From Mesorhizobium sp. M8A.F.Ca.ET.218.01.1.1 (GTDB taxonomy: Bacteria; Pseudomonadota; Alphaproteobacteria; Rhizobiales; Rhizobiaceae), in assembly GCF_004791165.1 (NCBI RefSeq), contig NZ_SRUZ01000013.1:79954-143953 (forward strand): 64,000 nucleotides of DNA, given 5' to 3'. The notes under the pieces were generated by a model, which was given only the letters and a program-made list of their open reading frames with translations, did not search any database and was not told the DNA's origin. The position numbers and the translations under genes are program-made. This document shows positions 44,783-53,260 of this stretch, in pieces (positions within the stretch are counted from its first letter, which is position 1; each line of letters opens with the position of its first letter).

Positions 44783-45639
44783 TCAGGGCTGATTATAGAA
44801 AGCTCTGAAGGACGCTGCGAGAGCAGCGTCTTCGGCGACGTGGTGCCCGCTTTTGATTCCGTTGCCGCGTACGTCCGCCGCCAGCGCCTCCAGATCTCTA
44901 CAGGGTCCCCATAGATCTGCTCGAGGTCATCGTCGAGCGACCAGAGGCAGAGCATTGGACAACGCACCTTTCGCCCAGCGCCTCGATCTTCGCGGTCATG
45001 ATGATGGTCAATCCTGATGCCAACACGATAGTCCTCGACCATGCCATGGATCACATCGGGATCATGGATGAGCGACACCAACTCGTCATACGCCTCGCGT
45101 CCCATGAGCTCTGGTCGCAGGGTGTTGTACCAAGCCATCGGGTCGGCCATTATGGCCCGTTCTGGCTTCTCGGGCTGCGCGAAGAAGAACCAGTGGAACC
45201 AGTCGTAGGCGAATTGCCAGTCAGTACGTTCCAGATGCTCAATAACGGGCAGCCCGTCCACGACAATCAACTTTCGCACCACTGCGGGATGATCCATCTC
45301 CATTCTGAAGGCGACGAGACTGCCACGATCATGTCCGGCGACAAAAAAGGCGTGGTGGCCTAACCGTTCCATTAGGTCTACGAGCGCAAAAGATTTCTCC
45401 CGCTTCGATGAAAACCTGCTGCTGGGATCGTCTACCCGTTGGTAGGAGCGTCCGAATCCCGGAAGGTCGGGGCATACGACGCGAAAGTCTCCGGATAGCA
45501 ACTCCGCAACCCGCCCCCAAGTCATATGCGACCGAGGATGTCCATGGATGAGAAGTAGCGGCGGGCCAGATCCTCCGTGCCGTAACCTGATCGGCCCGCG
45601 TTCAGTTTCAACTATCTCAAGTACAAAATTTTCGAACAT
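44783..45639 (-). pseudogene. Haloacetate dehalogenase-like alpha/beta hydrolase, frameshifted near the end
   Basis: The frame from ATG 45639 encodes the front of a fluoroacetate/haloacetate dehalogenase-like hydrolase: LLLIHGHPRSHMTWGRVAEL, VVCPDLPGFGRSY, and the Asp nucleophile in VAGHDRGSLVAFR. At about 44889 one base is missing. The open frame then runs on with non-homologous residues to 44659, overlapping the kinase start. The other frame restores the expected ending ADVRGNGIKSGHHVAEDAAL with the catalytic histidine and stops at 44783. The gene is therefore inactivated by a single deletion, or the deletion is a sequencing error. Confidence 0.8.
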
Positions 45640-45759
45640 ACCGATAAGGAACTCCCGAAACGCGCGATGGTTCGCCTCCATGCTTTAGCTGACAATGGCC
45701 CGCAATCATGCTCGGGGCGGCCTATCTGGCAATGAAAGAACGGCCGCAAGAGTGACGCT

Positions 45760-46137
45760 TTAGCTACTGGCGCATTGGACAGGCTCGACTTGTTCGAGCA
45801 CCCGGCGCATGGTCATAGCATTTTAGGGCGCAGAGCCCTGGCAATCGTTGTTGAAATAGACCCAGGCTCTTCGCGCGCCGCATTGCTTGATTCTTACGGC
45901 CCACTCGGTCAGCTCGTCGTCCGAATAGTCGTGCCGGTACCAGCGTTGCGGGCCGTGCAGCCGCAGGTAAACTTCATCAGCGGTGCGAACCAGATTGGGT
46001 ATAAGACCGTCGTCTTTCAAGCGGTAATGTGTTTGCTTGCGAGAGCGCCCGAGCCCATCAACATCGTCATTTGATGGCCGCCGCCAGCCGGTAATCTTCT
46101 CGTCGAGCTTCTTTCCGCGTTCGACTATGGACATCAT
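45760..46137 (-). pseudogene. DUF72-family protein remnant
   Basis: The C-terminal third of a DUF72 (YecE-like TIM-barrel) protein is readable: VRTADEVYLRLHGPQRWYR, HDYSDDELTEWAVRIKQCGA and AWVYFNNDCQGSAP. A TAA at about 45823 interrupts the frame, after which NAMTMRRVLEQ continues to the natural stop at 45760. The N-terminal half is missing; what stands in its place starts with an ATG overlapping the stop of the FAD-Rieske gene. The function of DUF72 proteins is not established. Confidence 0.75.
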
Positions 46138-47687
46138 TTCCCTTCGGCAGGTCGGCCCGCGGGCTCTAGAGGCGCGACAGCAGGGCCGTTGAGTACGGTG
46201 CCGTCGGGAGCGAAATGCGAACCGTGACAAGAGCAGTCCCAGCACTGCTCGGTGGAATTCCAGACCACTTCGCATCCTGAATGCGTGCAGACGGGTGAAA
46301 GCAGATGCAGTTTCCCGCTCCTGTCGCGGCAGGCGGCAATTTTGTGAATGCCCTCGCGCAGAATTCCGCCTTGACCAGGGACAAGCTCCTTTAGTGACTT
46401 CAATTCGCCCGGCAGCAGATAGCCGGCTAGATTTTTGACCGCGGAGAGGTTTTCCCGGACATAGTTGACCACGCCGGAGGACATCTTGCGCGACGGCTCA
46501 TACACTGCGGCCAAGGGGTTCTCCTTACCCACGATCAGATCCTTCAGGAGCATGCCCGACAGCGCGCCGTGCGTCATGCCCTGGCCGGAGTCTCCCGTCA
46601 CCACATAGACCGACTTGCTGCCGGGATTAAGCCCGATGAACGCGCAGTAGTCGATCGTGTCGAGAACCTGCCCCGACCAACGCGTCACCTCATTGCCCAG
46701 AGCTGGCACGAGCGCACGTATCCAAGCCTCGATCGCCTCAAAGCGAACGTCGCCATCGTCGGCTTCGCCGGATTTGTGGTCGGCGCCTCCGGCTATCAGG
46801 TAGTCGACCGAGCCGGGCCCGGGATCCATTCTGACGTAATGATAGGGGTCGCCGGTATCCCAGAACAGCGCGTCGGGTATATCACCCCGCGGTAGGGTGA
46901 ATGCCATAGCATAAGTACGATATGGCGACATTTTTGTGTGAAGCTGAAAGCGGTCGTTGATCGGCGAATTCGTTGCGACCACCGCCGACGCCGCTTCGAT
47001 CACACCGCCATTCACCGTCGAGACCAGTACGCGGCCCTCTCGCAATTCCTCGACGGAAATAACGGGGCTATTGGCAAACATGCGACCGCCCTTGTCGCGG
47101 ATCGCCGTGGCTAGGCCACGGAGATAGCGAAGCGGGTGGAAGGTGGCCTGGTTGGGATAACGGAGCACGGGCGCCGTCTCGAAACCTTTCAGAGGCACGC
47201 CGGTCACCAACTCGGCCGCCGCTCTCACCTTTCGTGCCGCATCGAATTCCTGTTTGCGCTGATCCCGGGCTTCTTCCAGCCCAACCCCCATCGCGGGAAA
47301 GAGAAATGCATCCAGCCGTCGAAAATTGCAATCGATCGCCAGCTCTTCGACATTCTGCTGGATGCGTGCAACTGCGGCTTCCTGGCTTTCCTGGAAGAGC
47401 CTAGCGGTCTCTTCGCCGCGCAAGTTGATCAGCGCGCTCAAGCCGTCATCGCAGATCGGCGCCAGATGTGCTGTCGTCCGCGATGTCATACCGCCGGCGA
47501 TTGCACCGCGATCGATAACGATCACCTTATGCCCAGTGCTGGAAAGCTCGTACGCGACGGACAGCCCAGCGATCCCAGATCCAATAATCACGGTATCGCA
47601 GCTCTTTTTTCCCAAGAATTTCGGCGCGTCAGGATAGACGTCGATCTTCATCCAGAGCGATCGGGTTTGTTCACCACGCGCGTTCAT
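46134..47687 (-). CDS. FAD-dependent oxidoreductase with C-terminal Rieske [2Fe-2S] domain
   Basis: A 517-residue two-domain redox enzyme. The N-terminal part is a DadA-like FAD fold (VIIGSGIAGLSVA near residue 34, VIVIDRGAIAGGMTSRTTAHL), followed by a substrate domain. The last hundred residues form a Rieske domain with ligands in SPVCTHSGCEV and CSCHGSHFAPDG. The combination suggests that electrons removed from an amine or related substrate at FAD pass to the iron-sulfur cluster. ATG 47687 is preferred to the preceding TTG. No signal peptide is seen. It is followed by a DUF72 remnant in ATGA overlap and preceded by the DUF892 gene. Confidence 0.92.
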   Translation of the reverse strand: MNARGEQTRSLWMKIDVYPDAPKFLGKKSCDTVIIGSGIAGLSVAYELSSTGHKVIVIDRGAIAGGMTSRTTAHLAPICDDGLSALINLRGEETARLFQESQEAAVARIQQNVEELAIDCNFRRLDAFLFPAMGVGLEEARDQRKQEFDAARKVRAAAELVTGVPLKGFETAPVLRYPNQATFHPLRYLRGLATAIRDKGGRMFANSPVISVEELREGRVLVSTVNGGVIEAASAVVATNSPINDRFQLHTKMSPYRTYAMAFTLPRGDIPDALFWDTGDPYHYVRMDPGPGSVDYLIAGGADHKSGEADDGDVRFEAIEAWIRALVPALGNEVTRWSGQVLDTIDYCAFIGLNPGSKSVYVVTGDSGQGMTHGALSGMLLKDLIVGKENPLAAVYEPSRKMSSGVVNYVRENLSAVKNLAGYLLPGELKSLKELVPGQGGILREGIHKIAACRDRSGKLHLLSPVCTHSGCEVVWNSTEQCWDCSCHGSHFAPDGTVLNGPAVAPLEPAGRPAEGK

Positions 47688-47706
47688 CAAAAAAAGCCTT
47701 CGTCGA

Positions 47707-48213
47707 TCAGCCGGCGGCCTTAGCGTTGACCTTTCGTTCAGCTATCCCGGTCAGCTTCTTGTCGGCTGCTTTTTCCTCATTGAGTGTCGTGGTGAGAAGC
47801 CGGGCGACGGCCTCCTTTCCGCTCTCCTGCGCCCAAGAGACAAGAGTTCCGTAGCGAGTGATTTCATAGTGTTCGACGGCCTGCGCTGCGGTGATCAAGG
47901 CGGCGTCCAGCACCTTCTTCTCGGCAACCTCGCCGGCGATCTCGTTGGCTTCCTTGATGATGCCATCGATTGCTGGGCAGGTCGTTCCCCTCGGCTTTTC
48001 GCCGATCAATTCGAAGGCCTGCTCAAGACGTTGGACGTGTTTTTCCGTCTCGCCGAGGTGCGCTTTGAATGCCGCCGTCAGATCCCGGTTGGTTGCCTTT
48101 TCGACCATGTCGGGAAGCGTCTTTAAGATTTGCTGCTCCGCATAATAGATGTCCTGCAGAACATGTAGGAACAAATCGTCCATAGTCTTGATATCCTTCG
48201 TAAACAGGCCCAT
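47707..48213 (-). CDS. DUF892 (YciE/YciF-type) ferritin-like protein
   Basis: A 168-residue all-helical protein of the YciF family. DDLFLHVLQDIYYAEQQILK at the N-terminus and ALITAAQAVEHYEITRYGTL with EEKAADKKLTGIAE later provide the repeated Glu/His positions expected of a ferritin-like diiron four-helix bundle. These proteins are stress-induced in enterobacteria and Rhizobiales; their reaction is unknown. It lies 20 bases upstream of the FAD-Rieske gene and is probably co-transcribed with it. The 288 bp upstream (48214-48501) hold its promoter and no recognisable gene. Confidence 0.92.
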   Translation of the reverse strand: MGLFTKDIKTMDDLFLHVLQDIYYAEQQILKTLPDMVEKATNRDLTAAFKAHLGETEKHVQRLEQAFELIGEKPRGTTCPAIDGIIKEANEIAGEVAEKKVLDAALITAAQAVEHYEITRYGTLVSWAQESGKEAVARLLTTTLNEEKAADKKLTGIAERKVNAKAAG

Positions 48214-48501
48214 GGCGCGCTCCTGGCTTCGCGTTCAGTAGATTTGTCAACAACGCGCGGACCTGGCACCCGTTCCGGTCGCTCGCGCTTCGCAACTGGT
48301 GTCGGCCGGCGCTGACGCCGCAGGAGCGATGCCTCGATCCATCGTTGTGGGTAGTCGGCCAAAAAGTCCGGCCTTCCCGATCTATGGCGGACTGTCATGA
48401 CAATGAGGCCATCAGGCCAGGGCGTGGGGCCCGATCGGACGGAATGGATCGAACCACTTCTCGCAGTCGACAACGACGAGAACGACGCCAGGATACCAGC
48501 T

Positions 48502-48683
48502 GAGACGCGGCTTTGCTCGCATGCTCGAGGCGCAGCTCAGGGTCGTGAAGAAACAGATCCTCGAGAACGATCGAATGGTTCTGGCGAGCGCGAGTGAGAC
48601 CGAGCTGGTCGCAGATTGATTGAGATCCCCGGCGTCGGCCCGCTGCTGGCGACAGCGATCGTCGCGACCGTCGCCGATGCACA
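48502..48683 (+). pseudogene. IS110-family transposase C-terminal remnant
   Basis: A plus-strand fragment reads RMLEAQLRVVKKQILENDRM and, after a one-base frameshift, LIEIPGVGPLLATAIVATVA, the helix-hairpin-helix region typical of IS110/IS1111 transposases. The match ends at DAH, where the ialB-like sequence starts. Neither the N-terminal RuvC-like domain nor element ends were found. Confidence 0.7.
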
Positions 48684-49096
48684 TGGCGACTGGACGGTGT
48701 CTTGCAACCTCACCACGCAGAACGGCACGGCGGCCAGGGCTTGCATGCTGTCGCAGGAGCGGACCGATGCGCAGTCGCGTCACCGCGTGCCATTGAGTTC
48801 CGTCCCAATAACCAGGTCGTCCAGGGAACGCTCGTGCTGCCGTTCGGCCTGGCGCTTGACCAGGGCGTAAGGCTGCAGTTTGACGACGGCGCCGCGCTTC
48901 CAACGTTCGCTTCCGCACCTGTCTCTCCGGGCGCTGCATCGTCGATCTCAGCTTCGACAACGAGACCCTGGCGGCGCTGCGCAAGGGAGCCGCCTTGAGG
49001 TCAAGGTGGTCGCGGACGGCGGCAAGGAGACGAACCCGGCGCTATCGCTGAACGGCTTCCCAAGCGCTGGACAGGACCGCCGCGCTGCTGGAGTAA
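48684..49096 (+). pseudogene. ialB: Invasion-associated locus B (IalB) family protein remnant
   Basis: Starting exactly at the IS110 junction, GDWTVSCNLTTQNGTAARAC and MLSQERTDAQSR are followed in another frame by AIEFRPNNQVVQGTLVLPFG and ALDQGVRLQFDDGAALPT. In a third frame come FRTCLSGRCIVDLSFDNETL, LEVKVVADGGKETNPALSLN, and a stop at 49094. These are the conserved parts of IalB, a periplasmic protein of Rhizobiales with two disulfides. The signal peptide is missing and several frameshifts are present, so the gene is dead. Confidence 0.8.
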
Positions 49097-49876
49097 ATTT
49101 GCTATTGGTCGTCAAAGCATCTTGCCTGATCGACTTTGCCCCCGTCAGGCTCTCTCCGTCGCCGAGATGCTGGCCTGCTCTGGGGAGCAGTGCCAAATGG
49201 CCGCCGCGACCGCCGGGCCATCTAAGGAGCGGCTTCTTCAGATCCTGGACACTTTCGGAACCGGTCGAGCGGCTGTTCGACTTAGCCCCAATTACTATCG
49301 AGCTGGAGAGTCGTTTCCAACTGGGGCCGTGAATGAGCGGGATCGGATGCGCTCGTCTCAACCCGGCCTGCTGTGATTCCCCCGAATGTGGCCAGCGGGC
49401 GCCCGGTAACGCAGTCCGGTGAATTTCTGCGCATGGCGGAACCTTCGGACCGCAACAGCTTTAGAGATGAGAGAAAGGAGCCGCAAAACGCGGCAGATTA
49501 CGGCTATGAAGCTTCTGGTATTTCTTGACGGTGTAGCCTCACATCGAAGCGATGGACTCCACCCTGAACTCACGCGCCTTTTCAAGCAACGGGCTCTTCT
49601 GTCGGCACCGGGCGTTATGGAGTTATACCCGTGTGGGCACAGTGGCGAGCAGGCCGGGCCCAATCCTTCCGGGATGTCAAAGACCCGCGCCGAGCGATGT
49701 GATCCGATTTCCCGGGAATCCCAAATCGACAGTCCGGGGTTCCTGATGTCACTGCTTACACGCACCCTCCCTAGATACGCTTCCGGCTGAGGAAGGCTTC
49801 AGCCCATGTCCGTCGTCCCCCATCTGAATGCCTCAAAGCAGACCAGCCGAAACAACATTGGCCGCAGGCGAAGCGT
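49097..49876. other. Intergenic region, no recognised gene
   Basis: About 780 bp. Open frames on both strands (for example 49419-49790 plus, 123 codons; 49358-49765 minus) overlap one another, lack convincing ribosome sites and resemble no family. The 3' part must hold the promoter of the lipoprotein/Nramp-like operon, but no clear -35/-10 pair could be assigned. Confidence 0.4.
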
Positions 49877-50341
49877 GTGGCTCCCATGGCCCTAATGCCA
49901 GGCGTCACAAAACGAGCTGGCTATTTCCTATGGCGCCAATGCCTGCTGATGACGACGTTGGCTGTGACCGCATGTTCGTCTTCAGACTCTACCGATCAGC
50001 AGACAAAAATCGCAGCGTCGGCTTCGCAGACGATCGTTCTGGTTTTGGATAGTTGGGCCACCGGCGCAGTTCCTTCACACTATGCATCGGCCACATTGCA
50101 GTCGACGGCCGATATGTTGGCTGAAGCCAGTCAGCAGATGCAGTCTGGAAGTTCTCCTGAAACCCCCGAGCGGCGTGGGGTCATAACGGCGGTCGGCCGG
50201 CTGTCGGCCGCGGCAAGGCGCGCCCAGGCCGGGGTAGTCGCTGGCAACCCACGACAGGTGAGGGGGGCACTGCAGGAACTTGAAACAGCCGCAACGGACC
50301 TGGCAGCCGCCCGTGCTAGAGATGTCGCGCCGAAATCATGA
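49877..50341 (+). CDS. Putative lipoprotein of unknown function
   Basis: Up to 154 residues. An N-terminal basic and hydrophobic segment ends in a lipobox-like TLAVTACSSS, predicting lipid attachment at the cysteine. The mature part is Ala/Ser-rich and helical (ASATLQSTADMLAEASQQMQ; QVRGALQELETAATDLAAAR), suggesting a coiled coil on the periplasmic side. The start is uncertain: GTG 49877 gives the longest form, and ATG 49895 gives a more typical signal peptide. The stop overlaps the next ATG (ATGA), so it is coupled to the Nramp-like carrier and may be an accessory of that transporter or of the cytochrome downstream. Confidence 0.65.
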   Translation: MAPMALMPGVTKRAGYFLWRQCLLMTTLAVTACSSSDSTDQQTKIAASASQTIVLVLDSWATGAVPSHYASATLQSTADMLAEASQQMQSGSSPETPERRGVITAVGRLSAAARRAQAGVVAGNPRQVRGALQELETAATDLAAARARDVAPKS

Positions 50342-51558
50342 AGAAGCTGCTGGAAATCTCGCTCGGCATCGTCACCAGTGTTGGCGGTTTCCTCGAGGTT
50401 GGATCGATGGCAACGGCCGCGCAAGCCGGCGCCACGTTCGGCTTCCAACTGATCTGGGCAATCCTCCTCGGCACCATCTGCATCATCTTCCTGGTCGAGA
50501 TGGCCGGCCGATTCGCGGCGGTTAGCGGTCACACGATCACCGATGGAATCCGTGAGAGGTTCGGCTTCAAGGCCTTCCTCTGGCCGTTATTGGCCACCTT
50601 GCTGGTCAACTTCATGGTGATGTCGGCAGAGATCGGTGGCGTGGCTATCGCGGGCGAGGTTGCTACAGGGATTGGCTTTCAGTGGTGGGCTCTGCCCGTG
50701 GCGTTCCTGGCGTGGCTATTCCTCTGGAAAGGCACTTTCGGTTTCATCGAAAAGGGCGTTGCCATACTCGGGCTTGTCACCCTCAGCTTCGTAATCGCGG
50801 CGGTAATGCTGAAACCGGATTGGACACAGGTTGCTGCCGGCGCTTTGCCCAGCCTGCCGAACCATGATGCGGCGAGCTACTGGTTCATGGCTGTCAGCAT
50901 TCTGGGCGCCTCGATATCGCCATACCTTTTCATGTTCTACTCCTCAGGCGCCGTCGAGGATCACTGGGACAAAACCTATCTCGGCACCAATCGCGCCATA
51001 GCGGGGCTTGGCATGAGTTTCGGTGGCACGATCTCGGTCGGCGTGCTGATCGTATCCGCGCTTGTGCTCGGGGCGCATGGCATAAACCAGGTCAACGACT
51101 ATCATCAACTGCCACTGATGCTGATCCCGGTCTTCGGTTTTTGGGGATTTGTTCTGTTCGTGGCCTCGCTTGCCATAGCATGTTTCGGCGCCGCACTCGA
51201 GATCGGCTTGCAGCAGGCCTATCTCGTCGCACAAGGCTTCGGATGGACGTGGGGCGAGGACCGAAAACCTCGCGATGACCCAGCCTTCTGTGGTGTCTAT
51301 ACGCTGTCGTTGCTCTTCGCCGCCATACCGATCACGCTCGGCCTCGACCCACTGAAGCTCACCATTTTCTCCATGGCCGTGACGGCTGCCAGCCTGCCGC
51401 TGACGGTGGTCCCGTTCCTCTTCTTGCTCAACGATAAGCGCTATGTCGGCGAGCACCGCAATGGCATGATTTCGAACGCCGCTGTGATCTTCATCATCGC
51501 GCTTGGTTCCGTCCTTGCCGTGGTGGCCATTCCCTTGCAAATATTCGGAGGTTCGTGA
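50338..51558 (+). CDS. Nramp-family divalent-metal carrier-like protein with altered metal site
   Basis: A 406-residue inner-membrane protein with about 11 helices and the general Nramp layout (SLGIVTSVGGFLEVGSMATA in helix 1; MAVSILGASISPYLFMFYSS in helix 6; ALEIGLQQAYLVAQGFGWTW). The canonical helix 1 DPGN reads EVGS, and the helix 6 MPH reads SPY, so the usual Asp, Asn and Met metal ligands are all changed. It may carry another ion or act as a sensor. The gene is translationally coupled to the lipoprotein upstream and to the PRC-barrel protein downstream (TGATG). Confidence 0.82.
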   Translation: MKKLLEISLGIVTSVGGFLEVGSMATAAQAGATFGFQLIWAILLGTICIIFLVEMAGRFAAVSGHTITDGIRERFGFKAFLWPLLATLLVNFMVMSAEIGGVAIAGEVATGIGFQWWALPVAFLAWLFLWKGTFGFIEKGVAILGLVTLSFVIAAVMLKPDWTQVAAGALPSLPNHDAASYWFMAVSILGASISPYLFMFYSSGAVEDHWDKTYLGTNRAIAGLGMSFGGTISVGVLIVSALVLGAHGINQVNDYHQLPLMLIPVFGFWGFVLFVASLAIACFGAALEIGLQQAYLVAQGFGWTWGEDRKPRDDPAFCGVYTLSLLFAAIPITLGLDPLKLTIFSMAVTAASLPLTVVPFLFLLNDKRYVGEHRNGMISNAAVIFIIALGSVLAVVAIPLQIFGGS

Positions 51559-51917
51559 TGGATCTGCTGCGCGATCTACTGGACAAGCAGGTCGTTGACC
51601 GCAACGGGGTCAAGATCGGCAAGGTGGATGGGATCATGGCCCAGTTGAGGCCGGACAGGCCGCCCAGGATTGTTGCTATAGAACTTGGATCGATTACGCT
51701 GGCGCGCCGTCTTGGTTCACGGCCGGGACGCTGGATGGTGTGGCTCGCGGCAAAGCTTGGTGGCGAACGACACGCCGAGCCCCACCGGATACCTTGGAAG
51801 AAGGTGCGCGACATAGGCGTGGACATTGAGGTCGACATCGACGTGCATCGGACGGCGATCTTCGATTGGCAGGACTGGCTGCGTGATCACGTCATCGGCC
51901 GCATCCCGGGAGCCTGA
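51558..51917 (+). CDS. PRC-barrel-like cytoplasmic protein
   Basis: A 119-residue protein beginning LLRDLLDKQVVDRNGVKIGK and containing VDGIMAQLRPDRPPRIVAIE, then HRIPWKKVRDIGVDIEVDID. This pattern is that of a PRC-barrel domain, as found in MgtE-type and magnesium-transporter-associated proteins and in RNA/photosystem factors. No signal peptide or membrane helix. Two bases separate its stop from the PRC-cytochrome fusion, whose N-terminus has a related domain, so the two may interact. A regulatory role on the metal carrier is possible (inferred). Confidence 0.72.
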   Translation: MDLLRDLLDKQVVDRNGVKIGKVDGIMAQLRPDRPPRIVAIELGSITLARRLGSRPGRWMVWLAAKLGGERHAEPHRIPWKKVRDIGVDIEVDIDVHRTAIFDWQDWLRDHVIGRIPGA

Positions 51918-51919
51918 GG

Positions 51920-53203
51920 ATGGTCACTGTCAACCTCGAACTTCTTGCGGGTCGACGGGTGTTGTCGCTACGCGGCAGAAGCGTCGGTCACATAGAGGAG
52001 ATATGTGCGGAGCGTGACGGTGATGCTCTCGTGGTCACTGAATTCCATGTCGGCATTTTCGCTGCATTCGAGCGGCTCTCTGCCTCGGTTATCGGCGTCG
52101 CGGTATTGGACCTGTTTGGTCTGCGCCATCGCGATTGCCTGTACCGCATCCCCTGGGACAAGCTCGATGTTTCGGACCCCATCAGGCCACGGCTGCGATG
52201 CACCCTCGAGCAGCTTTCCGACATGAAGGCCAAAATTGAAGGTAAGCACGAGGCGCAGTCGTCCAAGAGCGGGTTGACGGTCACATGGGGCACAGCGTGG
52301 AAATTTTCTCTTGCGTTTTTCGTATGTGCGGGCGCAGTCGCCGCTGTCTTGTGGTACCTGACCGTTGCGCGGCCGCCGTTTTCGGAACAGGATCGCCAGT
52401 TTGAAGGGCCGGGCGATGTCGCGCGCGGTGAACTGGTCTTCGCCGCAGGTGATTGCTCTTCCTGCCACGCAACACCGGGACAGTCCGACCGCCTGAAGCT
52501 TGGAGGGGGTATGGCGCTCGCTTCACCGTTCGGGACCTTTCGGCCTCCCAACATTTCCGCGGATCCCGTCGATGGCATCGGCGCATGGACCGTCACCGAC
52601 CTGGCAAACGCGCTCATTGGCGGCGTGTCCCCCAAGCGGGAACATTACTATCCGGCTTTTCCCTTTACGAGTTTCACGGGCATGACGGCCTCGGATGTCA
52701 GGGATCTCTACGCCTATCTCAGGACGCTTCCCAAGGTAACGGGGCGTCCTCCCCCGCATGATCCAGCGATCCTGTTCAGTATCCGCCGGTCCGTCGGAAT
52801 CTGGAAAATGATGTTCTTTCGACAAGGCTCAACTCTTGCGCATCTCGACGGAGACCCCGTGCATGATAGAGGCGCATATCTTGTCGAGACAATTTCACAC
52901 TGCGCAGAGTGCCACTCCACTCGCAATGCGGCTGGGGCAATCAAAACCGACACTCGCTTTGCCGGTGGTATCGATCCCCAAGGCACCGGTTTCGTCCCGA
53001 ACATCACCCAGGAAAAATTGCACGATTGGACGGAAAACGATATCGCCACAATGCTTCAAACCGGCGAGACGCCCAACCACGGTCGTGTGGGATCATCCAT
53101 GGCCGATGTCGTCGACAATACCGCATTGCTTTCCGAAAGCGATCGTCAGGCGATTGCACGTTACATCAAAGCCCTTCCGCCAATTCCCACGCCGCGCCCT
53201 TGA
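51920..53203 (+). CDS. PRC-like domain fused by a membrane helix to a diheme cytochrome c
   Basis: A 427-residue fusion. Residues 1 to about 100 are a PRC-like domain (VLSLRGRSVGHIEEICAERD; CLYRIPWDKLDVSD). Residues about 128-148 (FSLAFFVCAGAVAAVLWYL) form a single transmembrane helix. The rest is a diheme c-type cytochrome with CSSCH (about 178) and CAECH (about 310), resembling the membrane-anchored cytochrome subunits of alcohol or gluconate dehydrogenases. The hemes must lie in the periplasm and the PRC domain in the cytoplasm. It is the last gene of the lipoprotein/Nramp-like operon, convergent with the oxidase operon 57 bp away. It could couple metal handling to electron transfer (inferred). 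Confidence 0.8.
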   Translation: MVTVNLELLAGRRVLSLRGRSVGHIEEICAERDGDALVVTEFHVGIFAAFERLSASVIGVAVLDLFGLRHRDCLYRIPWDKLDVSDPIRPRLRCTLEQLSDMKAKIEGKHEAQSSKSGLTVTWGTAWKFSLAFFVCAGAVAAVLWYLTVARPPFSEQDRQFEGPGDVARGELVFAAGDCSSCHATPGQSDRLKLGGGMALASPFGTFRPPNISADPVDGIGAWTVTDLANALIGGVSPKREHYYPAFPFTSFTGMTASDVRDLYAYLRTLPKVTGRPPPHDPAILFSIRRSVGIWKMMFFRQGSTLAHLDGDPVHDRGAYLVETISHCAECHSTRNAAGAIKTDTRFAGGIDPQGTGFVPNITQEKLHDWTENDIATMLQTGETPNHGRVGSSMADVVDNTALLSESDRQAIARYIKALPPIPTPRP

Positions 53204-53260
53204 GGCAGTCGCGAGAATTCAAGGTTCTGTCCGCCCGAGCAGGTCTCACGGGATCGCGGG

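Noticed and set aside
49419..49790. 123-codon plus-strand frame as a small gene
   Set aside because: No convincing ribosome site or family resemblance, and it overlaps an equally long minus-strand frame.
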